Assembly (NCBI GenBank): GCA_029204225.1
Contig: CM055104.1
Span: forward strand, 55,804,538-55,849,446
Length of the DNA stretch: 44,909 nucleotides
Reading direction: 5' to 3'
Source of the DNA: Diphasiastrum complanatum
Taxonomy: Eukaryota; Streptophyta; Lycopodiopsida; Lycopodiales; Lycopodiaceae
Part shown: positions 1 to 9,676 of the stretch, one piece after another
Layout: each line of letters starts with the position of its first letter
Position numbering within the stretch: position 1 is the stretch's first letter
The notes under the pieces: generated by a model
Told to the model about the DNA's origin: nothing
What the model saw: only the letters and a program-made list of their open reading frames with translations
Databases searched by the model: none
Position numbers and translations under genes: made by a program

Positions 1-1810
1 TCTTCCTCTCGGCCACTCCATTTTGTTGTGGTGTTCTTGGACATGTGTACTCCCTCTTGATCCCATGCTCATCGCAAAAGGCTTTGAATTTGTTAGAAAT
101 GTATTCACCACCATTGTCGCTCCTCAAGCATTTGATTTTGGTTGTAAATTGAGTCTCAATAGCAACTTTGAACTTGACAAACACATCAAACACCTCATCC
201 TTGCTCTTTAGTAGATAAACCCAACAAAATCTACTAAAATCATCAATGAAAGTTACATACATCTTAGCACCTCCATTGCTAATTGTAGTAACACCATGAA
301 TATCCGAATGCAAGAGAGAAAAAGGCATCTTAGATCTAGATATAGATCTAGTATATGGCAATCTATGTGATTTAGACAAAGCACATTCTTCACAAACATG
401 ATTCAAGCAAGTAAGAGACTTGGGAAGTCCCCTTACTACCTCCTTTTTGGCTATTTCCTCCAAGGCCTTGTAGTTGAGATGTCCCATCCTTTTATGCCAT
501 ACCTCTTGAATTGACATTTGTTCATTTGCCATGCATCCAACTTGGTTAGCAACAACACATGCATCAAGCTTGAACAATTTCCCTTGCCTTTTCCCTTTTG
601 CAATGATACTACACCCCTTTTTGATCAAGCAAGCATCACCATCAAACTCAACTTTGAATCCTTTGTCAAGCATTTGGCTTACACTAAGTAAGTTCTTGGT
701 AATGGATGGAATGAGCAAAACATCTTTCAATTCTATATTCCTATTTGTAGAAAGTGAAATAGGAATTGTGCCAATCCCCTTGATTGCACACTCACCATCA
801 TTTGCGGTATAGATTACCTTCCTATCACCATCAAATGCCATTAAAGATGAAAAATACTCTTTATGATATGTCATATGAGAAGTGGCTCCACTATCAATCC
901 ACCAAGGATCAATGTCTCCATGATTAGCCAACAAGCAAGATGACATAACAAAAGCATCATTTGAAAGAAGCTCATCCCCACCCTCATCAATAGTTAGATT
1001 GGTTTGCTTTTCCCCTTGATCCCTCTTTTTCTTAAAACAATCACTAGCAAAATGCCCTTTGACTCCACAATAGAAACATTTTAGCTTAGATCTATCCTTC
1101 TTTTTGCCAAAAGTAGAGTGCTCACCTTGGTCTTGCCCTTTAGACCAATTGCTTTTACCTTTGCCCTTGAACTTGCCTTTAGAGAACATTGCCTCCTCTT
1201 CTCCTCCTTGAGATGTAGAAGATGCTCCCACTCTTGCTTGCAACCTGAATTCTTCAGCCAACAAGACCTCTTGCAAGTCTCCAACACTTGGTAAACATTT
1301 TTGGATAGCATAACTTTGAACAAGATTAGCATGATCATCCAACAAGCCATTGAGAATCACTTGAACAAGCTCCTCATTATTTATGCCATCATTAATGCAT
1401 GCTAACTCATCATTCAATGCTTTAACTCTCAAAACAAAAGCATGTCCATTCTCACTCTTCTTTTGCATACAAGAAAAGATTTGCCTTCTTAAAGTCAACA
1501 CTCTAGAAGTAGACTTGGATTCATAAACCTTCTTCAAGGCTTCCCAAGCTTCACTAGATGATGTGCACTTACCAACCTCTTTGATAAGCTCATTTGTCAC
1601 ATTCATCTTGATCATGTGAAGGGCTTTCTTTGCCCTCTTGTCATACCTCAATTGTTCTTGAGGTGCCAAAGGTCTCTCCTCCACACCTACAACAATATCC
1701 ATCAACTCATTCATCTCAAGCAAAGACTCCATCCTTACTTTCCAAGTAGAATAGTTGAGGGAGGTAAGCCTATCATTGCTTTCCAACATGTAGCCTCCAT
1801 TTGTAGCCAT
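1..1810 (-). CDS. Copia A Gag-Pol polyprotein, N-terminal 603 codons (partial)
   Basis: This encodes a retrotransposon polyprotein that would assemble cytoplasmic virus-like particles and integrate cDNA. I chose the ATG at 1810 because the following residues (MATNGGYMLE) match the conserved Gag start of elements C, D and H. The order is Gag (UBN2/DUF4219-like, with WKVRMESLL), a lysine/glycine-rich linker, the zinc knuckle CFYCGVKGHFASDC near 1038-1082, the protease motif WWIDSGATSH at 875-904, the HHCC integrase zinc site beginning WHKRMGH, then integrase acidic residues in HSDIHG and DNGGEY. The third acid lies in NGVAERK at the window edge. The frame stays open to base 1 and no stop was seen. 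Sequence and length up to this point match C and D closely, although it is a distinct family. The 3' half is not visible. Confidence 0.9.
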   Translation of the reverse strand, partial: MATNGGYMLESNDRLTSLNYSTWKVRMESLLEMNELMDIVVGVEERPLAPQEQLRYDKRAKKALHMIKMNVTNELIKEVGKCTSSSEAWEALKKVYESKSTSRVLTLRRQIFSCMQKKSENGHAFVLRVKALNDELACINDGINNEELVQVILNGLLDDHANLVQSYAIQKCLPSVGDLQEVLLAEEFRLQARVGASSTSQGGEEEAMFSKGKFKGKGKSNWSKGQDQGEHSTFGKKKDRSKLKCFYCGVKGHFASDCFKKKRDQGEKQTNLTIDEGGDELLSNDAFVMSSCLLANHGDIDPWWIDSGATSHMTYHKEYFSSLMAFDGDRKVIYTANDGECAIKGIGTIPISLSTNRNIELKDVLLIPSITKNLLSVSQMLDKGFKVEFDGDACLIKKGCSIIAKGKRQGKLFKLDACVVANQVGCMANEQMSIQEVWHKRMGHLNYKALEEIAKKEVVRGLPKSLTCLNHVCEECALSKSHRLPYTRSISRSKMPFSLLHSDIHGVTTISNGGAKMYVTFIDDFSRFCWVYLLKSKDEVFDVFVKFKVAIETQFTTKIKCLRSDNGGEYISNKFKAFCDEHGIKREYTCPRTPQQNGVAERK

Positions 1811-2407
1811 GTTGCAATGATTGATCTCTGATCTTTGACCTGTTCCAATGCACTAAGCACTCTCTTGAATCAACAAATGAAACACAAGAAGAAATCACAA
1901 AGATTTGGAACCTAAAACCTTACTTTTTCTCTCTTTTCCTCACTTTTTCCTTAATTTTAGCCACTAGTTTTATGATTTCTTGATCAAACCAAGACCAAAC
2001 CTCAATATACTTGCTTTTCCCTCACTCCTAAGATTGAAATACACTCTTGAATCATTCAGCAAACTGAAAATCAGAGGGTTACATCAATTTTGAAGTTTTT
2101 GACATGAAGAAGCAAGAAATTGAATCAAAAAACTATATGCTAGAATGGAAAACTAATAGGATCTTGTTGGATCTTGCATCTCCCTCTTTCCAAAACAATT
2201 TTTGTCTCCTTATTCTGATAAGTACAGAGGGAATTCGCCCTACTTCAATTGAAATGCATACAAATGATGTTTTGATCACAAAGATCCAATTTCTACACAT
2301 AAATCAACAAGATTTTTAGCTAGAAACTTGATTGGAATGCTACAAAAGCAAACTCGCCCACAAATCTCTTCTAAATCTGGCAAAACCTGCACATTTGGCC
2401 GCCTAAT
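1811..2407 (-). other. Untranslated leader of copia A
   Basis: About 600 bp lie between the Gag start and the primer-binding site, as in H (587 bp) and C/D (1160 bp). It is A+T-rich and I see no conserved open frame. It would form the 5' untranslated RNA containing packaging and dimerisation signals, but none can be pointed to here. Confidence 0.6.
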
Positions 2408-2419
2408 GCTCTGATACCA
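2408..2419 (-). other. Primer-binding site of copia A (initiator tRNA-Met)
   Basis: On the minus strand this reads TGGTATCAGAGC, complementary to the 3' end of plant initiator tRNA-Met and directly abutting the LTR. It primes minus-strand cDNA synthesis. Confidence 0.9.
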
Positions 2420-3072
2420 TGTGAAAAACTCAGATCCAAAAGATGCTAAAGTTTCATAAAGATCTTGGCCATGGAAGTTATGCACATCTAGATTGAAAAA
2501 ATGATAGAAATTGTGATGTTAAGCATACTAAACATCAACTAAACATCAAAATCTGATCATAAGCTTCCACAAACAGAAACTTGCTGTCCCTGTCCGTACT
2601 TCAGAGCCTACAACCTGCATTTCACACGTGTGAAGCCATAGCAACAAAGAAATCACAATTCTAGTGGCTAGAATGCAAGATATGAACAAAAAAGTGAGAG
2701 AGAAGAAGATGGACCTTCAAAGAGCATAACATTCATTCAATAGAATGAAAATGAGATGTGTACATACTCGTGGAGATGGCTATTTATAGCAGCCATAGTG
2801 CCTCTTGGCCACTTGTCTTATGATAGGCTAAAATTGGGGTCCAATAGGATTCACCCATATACCTAGAAATTTGGTCAAATAGGAATGCACCAAATTATGA
2901 GCCAATAGAAGAGCTCCACACTCGACCTCCTCTAATTAATGTGACCTCAAAAGTAGTGTACACATACTTTGGGCCTCTACATACATGTATGAACCTATCT
3001 CTAACTTTTATTTGGCCATAGGCCTACAAAATCTCAAGTTAGGAAAATACTACTAGTTGACAATTTTTCACA
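2420..3072 (-). repeat. 5' LTR of copia A (653 bp)
   Basis: The LTR is bounded by TG...CA with the terminal inverted repeat TGTGAAAA/TTTTCACA, and one edge touches the PBS. On the element's sense strand it has a good TATA box and the palindrome TTCACACGTGTGAA at 2621-2634, which also occurs in the LTRs of the other copia families here. Only this LTR of the pair is in the window. Confidence 0.88.
2781..2788 (-). promoter_or_regulatory. TATA box in LTR of copia A
   Basis: The minus strand reads TATAAATA about 285 bp into the LTR, a consensus plant TATA box. Transcription would start roughly 30 bp further, near 2750, defining the U3/R border. This is inferred from sequence only. Confidence 0.55.
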
Positions 3073-3511
3073 ATCCTTATATTGGCACCGTGTGTGAGTT
3101 GTAAAAGTCCGGAACTTTCCAGATGGAAAGGACTTTGTGAACAGCTCATGTGTCTTTTAAGAATTGTAATACACTCTTATGATATGGTATGGTCTCGGAA
3201 ATCTGGAGAGTTAAGATTGGTGCATCATAACTCAGATTCTAGGAAATACCTAATCCATAGGAGAGGATAGTATTCATACCCCCCCGGATGAATAAACAGG
3301 TTAGTGGAATTTTGGTACGACTGATCACCTTACGAAATCGACTATGTTTATTCAGATATAGACCAAGAACTTATAGAGTGTCTGTTTAGGCTTTGCGGAT
3401 GGATCTCATATGCATCTCGTATTTCACGTAAGTCGTCTCTGATAGAGTCTACGTGAAGGGGAGCAACTTGGATCTGGAGAACAATTGAACCTGTTGGATG
3501 AATCATCGGGT
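3073..3511. other. Unassigned stretch, probably decayed gypsy pol
   Basis: No element border or recognisable gene was found. The right end runs into the chromodomain remnant in the same orientation, so the last 100-200 bp may be decayed integrase C-terminus. The first 200 bp, next to the copia A LTR, match nothing I recognise. Confidence 0.35.
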
Positions 3512-3646
3512 GTATCTCGTCTTGAACCCAAAAAGATCTTGGATACAAGAACTAAACGATTAAGAAATTATATAGCTACCGAGCATCTGGTTCGATGGAG
3601 GGGATGTACGGACGATGACGATTCCTGGGAACAGGAAGCAAGCTAA
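3512..3646 (+). pseudogene. Ty3/gypsy integrase C-terminal chromodomain remnant
   Basis: Forty-four codons open before a TAA at 3644 read like the end of a plant chromovirus Pol: LEPKKILDTRTKRLRN followed by EHLVRWRGCTDDDDSWEQEA. That is the chromodomain pattern (leucine-valine-x-tryptophan-x-glycine, then an acidic stretch and WE). In intact elements this domain tethers the integration complex to modified histones. The upstream catalytic core, reverse transcriptase and Gag are absent. The polypurine tract and LTR that follow fit a 3' end of an element, which supports the call. Confidence 0.75.
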
Positions 3647-3691
3647 AGGAGGAACTTCTCCAACTTTAAGTTCTGAGGACATAACTTGAAT

Positions 3692-3704
3692 AAGGGGGGA
3701 AGAA
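3692..3704 (+). other. Polypurine tract of the gypsy element
   Basis: An AAGGGGGGAAGAA run lies directly before the LTR start at 3705. It would prime plus-strand cDNA synthesis. Confidence 0.7.
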
Positions 3705-4511
3705 TGTCATGCCCATGATGTGTCCATGCTAGGGACTAGTAGACCAACAACCCGTAAGTTAATTGTGACTATAAGGGAATTGGGGCCCTTATGTGTACAT
3801 GGTCATAATTAATGGTTGTAGGCCTAAACACTTGATGGTGGATTGGTATGGGTCTATCAATGACTCATTATGGAACTGGATGACGTGGCCCAGATAGGCT
3901 GCAGAGGTGTCCAGTGAGGTGTCACAGTGCACTACTAGTGGTGCATGGGCCTTGGAGGGTATAAGTATATCTATTGGGCTCTCACTAGTGTATGCTTGAT
4001 AGCATGACCGGTGGCAAGATTCTGTTGGTGTGATGTCATACTCCTCTTTGTGATTGATCCATAGCTTGGGGGCTAGATCTGTTTGATCTAGGTTTGATTG
4101 GGTTGGTTTGTCCACCATCAGGTTCCCTTGTGTTGCTTGTGACTGGCATGCTCATTTTCTTAGCACTCATGCTAATGCTTTTGTTGTGTGTTTCTAATTG
4201 TTTTCATTTCTATGTTCTTGATTTAATAGTTATGGTTTCTCCATTAGCATGCATCTTGAGCTTTTGAGCTAACCTCCTCCTCAACTCTATCTCTCTCTTT
4301 CTCTCTTCTCCTTCTTTCTCTTCTATTCTACCCTTCCCTTTCACCAACAATCATGATGAAGTTAGTTTAGGGAGAGTAGAGTTAGTGTGAGTAGTGTTAA
4401 TGGATATAGAGTTAGATAAAAAGTAGGGAACTAACTAAAAGTAGCATCTATGCATAGTTAGGTGCATATCCAGTGAACTAACCCTTGTTGACAGGCGGGA
4501 GGGCTATTACA
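3705..4511 (+). repeat. 3' LTR of Ty3/gypsy chromovirus (about 807 bp)
   Basis: It starts TGTCATGCCC right after the polypurine tract and most probably ends GGGCTATTACA at 4511, an imperfect inverted repeat typical of plant chromovirus LTRs. It includes a CT-rich microsatellite at about 4282-4330. No partner LTR or target duplication is visible, so the right border is inferred from the TG...CA rule and from the change to copia sequence shortly after. Confidence 0.65.
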
Positions 4512-4534
4512 ACTTCGGATCAAAGACCCTACAA

Positions 4535-5512
4535 ATTATCCTTCTCATCTATGTAGATGATATCATTATTTGTGGAAATAATGAGAATGTAGTTGAAGAA
4601 ACTAAGCATGCACTTGGTAGTGAGTTTAAGATGCAGGACTTAGGAGTTCTTCACTATATTATTGGCCTTGAAATAGATCTTTGGAAAGGTCAAGTATTTA
4701 TAAGCCAAAGTAGATATGCACTTTCCATGCTCAAGAAATTCCAAATGGAAGAAAAAGACATAGATACACCTATGGAGCACATTGTAAAAATTCCCATGAA
4801 AGATGATGAAAAATCCTTTTTGGACATCACTCTTTATAGGAGTCTTATTGGCTCACTTATATGGTTAACAGTGACTAGGCCTGATCTAAGCTTTTGTGTT
4901 CATAAGCTAAGTCAACACATGCAAGATCCAAAGTTATATCACTGGAAGTTGGCTAAAAGGATTTTGAGGTATATATCTTTTACCTTAAATTATGGATTAT
5001 TCTACAAGGGAGAAGATCTAACTTTGATTGCTTTTTCAGATTCAGATTTTGCAGGAGACAGGTTGGATAGAAAATCCACAAGTGCTTACACTATTTTTCT
5101 TGGAGGGAACTTGGTTTCTTGGCTATCAAAGAAACAGACAACTATTTTCTTATCATCTTGTGAAGCTGAGTATAAATCTCTTACAACCACAACAAAGGAG
5201 GTTTTATGGATCAAAAGGCTACTTTTGGAGCTAAAGTGTTATGCAGATGAAGATCTTCTAATTATCAAGAATGACAATATTTTTGCTCAGGCTCTTGCAA
5301 ATAATCCAGTTTTCCATGCAAGGAGCAAACACATCGAGGTAGCTCATCATTTCATAAGAGAAAAAGTCATTGAGAGAGAGATCTCACTGGAGCATGTTGA
5401 TTCTACAAATTGTGTTGCAGATCTTTTCACCAAGCCACTACTCAAGAATGTCTTTATCAAGATGAGGTCTAACCTTGGCCTAATTTCGAAGTCTATGTTG
5501 ATAGAAACATAA
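4535..5512 (+). pseudogene. Copia B reverse transcriptase C-terminus and RNase H (5'-truncated)
   Basis: This is the 3' part of a copia Pol. Homology begins abruptly at 4535, just before the polymerase motif LIYVDD, and stays in frame for 325 codons to a TAA at 5510. It keeps the conserved IGSLIWLTVTRPDLSF block and the RNase H acids in FSDSDFAGD, SSCEAEY and NDN, plus the HARSKHIEVAHHF and ADLFTKPL C-terminal motifs. Gag, protease, integrase and the reverse transcriptase fingers are missing. There is no frameshift in what remains, so the loss was a truncation and not slow decay. It is closest in motif spelling to element F. Confidence 0.85.
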
Positions 5513-5517
5513 ATTTT

Positions 5518-5526
5518 AAGGAGGAG
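5518..5526 (+). other. Polypurine tract of copia B
   Basis: AAGGAGGAG directly precedes the LTR start TGTGAAG. Confidence 0.75.
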
Positions 5527-6256
5527 TGTGAAGATTGTTAAAATATTATCTTCCTATCTCGATTTTGGGGCCATGTCCATGGTTATTTCCATTGTATTTC
5601 AAGTTGTACATAAAAGGTATGTGAACTAAGCACATAACCTTCTAGTATAGGTCAAATTTGAGCTAGGTAGATTCAATTTTGATGACATGCAGAAGTTTAG
5701 ATAGCATGCAAAGTCATACTGTATGCATGCAAGCCACATGCAATCAGTGCATGCAACATGCAAAGTGGTTTCTGTGATCTACACATGTCTAGGAAATTTT
5801 ATCAGTTGACATGCAGTACATGCAACATCCATGCATGCAGTTACACATGTGGATCTCTGGTAGGTGAGTTAGATCAGTTAAGTGGACTTTCCATGCAACT
5901 CCACCGTAGGAATTCGAGTCTCTCTCATGTAAGGAAATCTTGGCATGTTTTGCCACATTGTGAATAATGAGATTTTGGTGATTTAGACTCATTCTCTCTC
6001 TACCCGAGTTTTCTTTCATTGATTTTCTCTCTCTACCCAAGAGCAGCCTGTTTTTCCCATACTGAGCACTTAGAATTATTTCTGACATTCAATTCTCATA
6101 GTGAGAAGTTACATTTTTCAATCAGATGTATGCCATTGTGCTCTTGCCATAGATTTTTCAAGTATATTGTTCACTGATCAATCTTGTGCAATCACAACAC
6201 CTCAGTAAGATCTTGTAGGGTGTGTGGTGAAGTTCACACATGCTAAAAACTTCACA
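5527..6256 (+). repeat. 3' LTR of copia B (730 bp)
   Basis: It starts TGTGAAG next to the polypurine tract and ends CTTCACA at 6256, a perfect 7-bp terminal inverted repeat. The middle holds an unusual cluster of CATGCA motifs. Near 5990-6040 there are two copies of CTCTCTCTACCC, a motif also duplicated in the LTR of element F. No target duplication can be checked because the 5' part is missing. Confidence 0.75.
5686..5897 (+). promoter_or_regulatory. Cluster of eleven CATGCA (RY/Sph-type) motifs
   Basis: CATGCA starts at 5686, 5705, 5726, 5737, 5750, 5757, 5810, 5819, 5830, 5834 and 5892. Ten of these fall within 154 bp. CATGCA is the known RY element bound by plant B3-domain factors of the ABI3/FUS3/LEC2 type. 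The motif and its density are seen directly; binding is inference. Confidence 0.6.
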
Positions 6257-6264
6257 AGAAAGAC

Positions 6265-6699
6265 CACACTGCTATCCTAGTCGATCTATTGAGAAGTGAT
6301 GTCAGAATGCCCTTAGGCACCTTACTCAAAACACATCCGACTCTCTGGGAAGGATTGAAGACTTACATAGACGAACCAAGCAGTAAGAAAACAGAAGTGC
6401 ACCCTACCAATTTGGTGCCAGATGAAGAAGTAGAGAGATCGCAACTAGTCCACCAAGTAGGGGTAGGATGAGAGAAAGATGCTAAGCATGTGACCATTTT
6501 GATCACGCATCAAGAAGTTCCAAAAGAATTGGCCATAGCCGACGGAGGATCCAGAGTGAATATCATTTCCTCCAAACTTTATCATGAATGGGGTCTTACT
6601 CGGAGTCCAGACATTTTGCGAGTAAATAGAGTGCGAGTTTTGCGAGATTTTTTAATCAATATCATTAATTGTCAAGACCAATGGTTATGGGTGATTTGA
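6265..6699 (+). pseudogene. Ty3/gypsy Gag C-terminus and aspartic protease remnant
   Basis: A single frame interrupted by one TGA near 6469 contains the end of a Gag-like region (LRSDVRMPLGTLLKTHPTLW) and then a retropepsin: HVTILITHQEVPKELAIADGGSRVNIIS. The DGGSxVN(I/L)IS core is the active-site motif of plant Ty3/gypsy proteases, with DGGS where copia has DSGA. Homology fades after about 6620 and no reverse transcriptase follows. It is a decayed fragment of an element unrelated to the copia pieces on either side. Confidence 0.65.
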
Positions 6700-8483
6700 T
6701 GCACCAGATAGGTAGAGTCATAGAGATCCAAGTCGAGTCCATCAAGATCATAAAGATCAAGACCATTCCCATTTTGACTACCATTGTTTGTGTGTCGCAA
6801 ATTTTCTATAAATAATGTTGAATAGCCACTCTAAAATATAATAATAATATTTTATCATTCGTTAAATAAGATTCTACAAGCTCCAATTGTTTGAACATTG
6901 CTTTTGAAAATGGTAGCACAAAATAGACCAAATACCACAAAACAAGAAGATGCACATCCAAATTTGAAAAACACATGACACAATATGTGCATATCAATGC
7001 CAACATGCAAATGTCCAAATAACATTTACCAAACCTTGTTATTGGACTTAATTGAGTTGAACGATGGCTTGTTGAGTTCAAAACATTCACGTGATCACTT
7101 TGCACTAGGTGCCATCACATGGGTGGTGTTAATCACAGCTGCACTTGCTTGTTCCTTTCCTTTACGACTTACCTTTGCTAAACGTTGTCGAAGCACTCTA
7201 TCCTCAGTCTTCTGTTGGTCTTCATCTTCTAGCATGGACTCAAGTGCAGCCGCCATATCTACAATTTCATGTACATATGTAAATCTCATATGTGTGATTC
7301 ATGTTCCCACGTGTGGAGGTGTGGAGGGTAGGCATAATCATCTTAGATCATTAATCTTGAGTTTGGGGGCCTATGACAAATTTACGCATTGTACATATGT
7401 AATTGGTGATTAGGCCAAAAGTAGCTTTGAGCTAGTGACATTTCTTCATGATAGACTTCAAACTAAAATCACATGGTTGATGAAACTCCCACTTTTGTAA
7501 CTAGTGAAAATTCTCGGGCATCTCATTCACAAATGGTAGTTATTGCAGCGCAGAAGATAGCTGAAAATGCTCATTTCAACCAAACTGTAATGAAAAGACA
7601 TATGAAGTGTAAGAAAGACCTCGCTTGAAGCAAAAATGATAGAAATCTTCTCAAAAATCTTATGTCAGTATTTAGAGATGCAAGCGTTGATTTTCCACAT
7701 AGAGATAAGATGCAGGCCAACAGTTAACTTTGGTATCTCTGTCAGACACTCCTTTTTGAGTATTGTTTAACCAACGCTTCCTGCATGGTGTGCCAAATTT
7801 CGTTGTCAGTTTGGCTTCTTTCTTGTAGTGGCTGAGACTCTCACTAGGGTCTTAGGAGGTGTGTCATGTTGCAGTTCCCTGCTGTAGGTTCTTCATGCAT
7901 TTAACTTACGTGAATCTTGTACCATTTCTAGTCACTAACATTGAGAAAGAAGAAATATAACTGATGTTGAAAGTTCAAAGCAGTACACCAACGTCAAAAC
8001 TTATTGAAAAAATTGGTATCTTTGTGCAAAGGGAGTGTTGGTCTGAAGAAATCATAGTTCAAGCCTGCCATGTTTACTAACACCTCGTGAACCCATCTAA
8101 TGTGAATGATAGAAATCTTCTAAAAAATAAACTATTATCTATGTGAAGGACTTTGTGGGAGAAGTATCGGTGTGACAGAAACTCTTCAAGCAACATTAGT
8201 TCACAATGTTCTAATGAAGAACAGTGCATCGACCATCTGCCAACTTTAGGTGGGTATAACAAGTCATTCATCACATCAAGTTCAGCGACCTGAAAACGAG
8301 CTCTCGGTAACTATTGGCTTTGCAAAGGATCATGCTTCTGATGAGGTGAGTTTTTTGTACTCATCCTTATCATTAGCACTTGCATAGGCACGGCTCAGGA
8401 TCCGCTCTTGCACCACACAGTCTCAGGCTCTGCTCTTGCACAAGCACAAGCTCTGCTCTTGCACTGCACTCAATGCTTCATTG
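6700..8483. other. Gene-poor spacer, no identified element
   Basis: I find no LTR borders, transposon protein motifs or long conserved frame. The string ATGATAGAAATCTTCT occurs twice (about 7636 and 8106), perhaps from a small old duplication. Near 8405-8465 the phrase GCTCTTGCAC is repeated three times. A short exon-like segment on the minus strand is listed separately. Confidence 0.5.
7173..7258 (-). other. Possible isolated exon-like segment
   Basis: On the minus strand an 86-bp open stretch is preceded by ...TTGTAG and followed by AAAG then GTAAGT, a near-consensus plant donor site. The frame is rich in charged residues (MAAALESMLEDEDQQKTED). I do not recognise the protein. It could be a fragment of a captured or decayed gene, or chance. 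Confidence 0.2.
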
Positions 8484-9058
8484 CCTAGCATAAGGAAAAA
8501 ATACATTGCCTTCCTCATTAATCGCCGGTGATCAAGCTAGGGCTTACATTCAACGCTTGATTGATTAGCATAAGGGAAAAAAAATTTGTTTTCCTCATTG
8601 ATCGCCAGTGATCAATGCGGAAGGCAATTTTTTTTTATCAGCATAATGGAAAGAAAATTTGTCTTCCTCATTGATCGCCAGCGATCAATGTGGAACGCAA
8701 TTTTTATTTACTAGCATAACGGAAAAAAAATTTGTCTTCCTCATTGATCGCCAGCGATCAATGCGGAAGGCAATTTTTTGTTCTATGCTAGGATACCGCA
8801 CTCAACGCTTCATTGATTAACATAAGGGGAAAAAAAAATTGCCTTCCTCATTGATTGCCAGGAAAGCAATCCTTTTTTCTATGCTATAAGAAAAAAAAAA
8901 TTGCCACCTCATTGATTGCCAACGATCAATGAAGAATGCAATTTTTTTTTTTCAAATCCTAGGGCACACAGACGCACTCAAAATTGTAGATGCCAAAAGT
9001 TGTGATCCTCATTGATCGCTGGGGAAGACAATTATTTTTTGTCTATGTTAGGATACCC
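8484..9058. repeat. Tandem array of seven hairpin-forming repeats
   Basis: Seven diverged units share the arms CATTGATCGC and GCGATCAATG around a CA spacer. Each is extended by TTGCCTTCCT on one side, AGGAAGGCAA on the other, and A-runs and T-runs outside. Units are centred near 8527, 8607, 8680, 8752, 8850, 8919 and 9020, about 60-110 bp apart. Units 2-4 are the best paired; units 1, 5 and 7 have lost part of one arm. AGCATAA occurs between several units. No terminal repeats or coding sequence accompany the array. Confidence 0.75.
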
Positions 9059-9467
9059 CTTAACTCTCACTCTACCTTGGAGCTTGGTATATTGTATGAA
9101 ATTCTAAGCTCATTATAGTAATCTAAATCCATGGAAAACCTAATTGAATATGGTTTAGGTAGAACAATTAGTGGACAAAGGAATGTGAAATACAACGAGA
9201 ACTGATAAGACAAGACATGTTGTAAAGAGAGAAGCCATTTCTCAGAATGGTTGTTTGCCAGACCAAGACCACAAATGCTACTGTGTTGTGTGGCAATCAA
9301 GCACACCACACGGAACAAAAAGTTGCCATCAACCTTCTTATGCCAATCTTCCAAGTCAGACCATATTGGTGATCAAGAGACAAATGGCACAGTTAGAATT
9401 AAAGTAGAATCATTGTGTTACTGTACTGTGGATCCTACCAGTTGATAAGGATCAGTTGGCCTCGCCA
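9059..9467. other. Unassigned spacer before copia G
   Basis: No gene or repeat structure recognised. The exact start of the adjoining LTR is uncertain, so its first bases may lie in here. Confidence 0.4.
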
Positions 9468-9664
9468 CGAGGCAAGTCGACGGGACACACGTCCCGCCAA
9501 CAACAACCTGGGTCATGTATGGGTTGCCTGAGTGAACAACTATATGTACAGTGTAATTTCATTTTGAGAAATACAGTTGCTATGTGAGCTTGTTGTGGAG
9601 AGTGTTTTCTGTCTATGTTACTGTGTAGCATGATATGTGTTCATGTTCGAAGCAAATTCTAAGT
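9468..9664 (+). repeat. 5' LTR of copia G (about 200 bp, approximate borders)
   Basis: The sequence from GAGGCAAGTCGACGGGAC to GAAGCAAATTCTAAGT recurs at 20746-20909 plus 21592-21630, so it is the LTR pair. The left border is set where similarity starts and the right border where the PBS begins; the usual terminal CA is not visible. Near the start, CGGGAC and GTCCCG can pair as a short hairpin. Confidence 0.7.
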
Positions 9665-9676
9665 TGGTATCAGAGC
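9665..9676 (+). other. Primer-binding site of copia G (initiator tRNA-Met)
   Basis: TGGTATCAGAGC on the plus strand, just after the 5' LTR. Confidence 0.9.

Larger units (their letters stand above)
1..3072 (-). mobile_element. Ty1/copia element A, 5' portion, cut by window edge
   Basis: Reading leftwards on the minus strand, a 5' LTR (2420-3072) is followed by a primer-binding site, a leader of about 600 bp and an open Gag-Pol frame that leaves the window at base 1. The domain order (Gag, zinc knuckle, protease, integrase) is that of Ty1/copia. The 3' half and the second LTR lie outside the window, so integrity and age cannot be judged. The base run ATCCT directly outside the LTR is one half of the expected 5-bp target duplication. 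Confidence 0.93.

Noticed and set aside
4282-4330. CT-rich tract as a separate microsatellite feature
   Set aside because: It falls within the gypsy LTR near its likely transcription start and needs no separate explanation.
8484-9058. The hairpin array as a CRISPR array
   Set aside because: Units are diverged, spacers are not uniform, no cas genes exist and the genome is a plant; hairpin repeats fit better.
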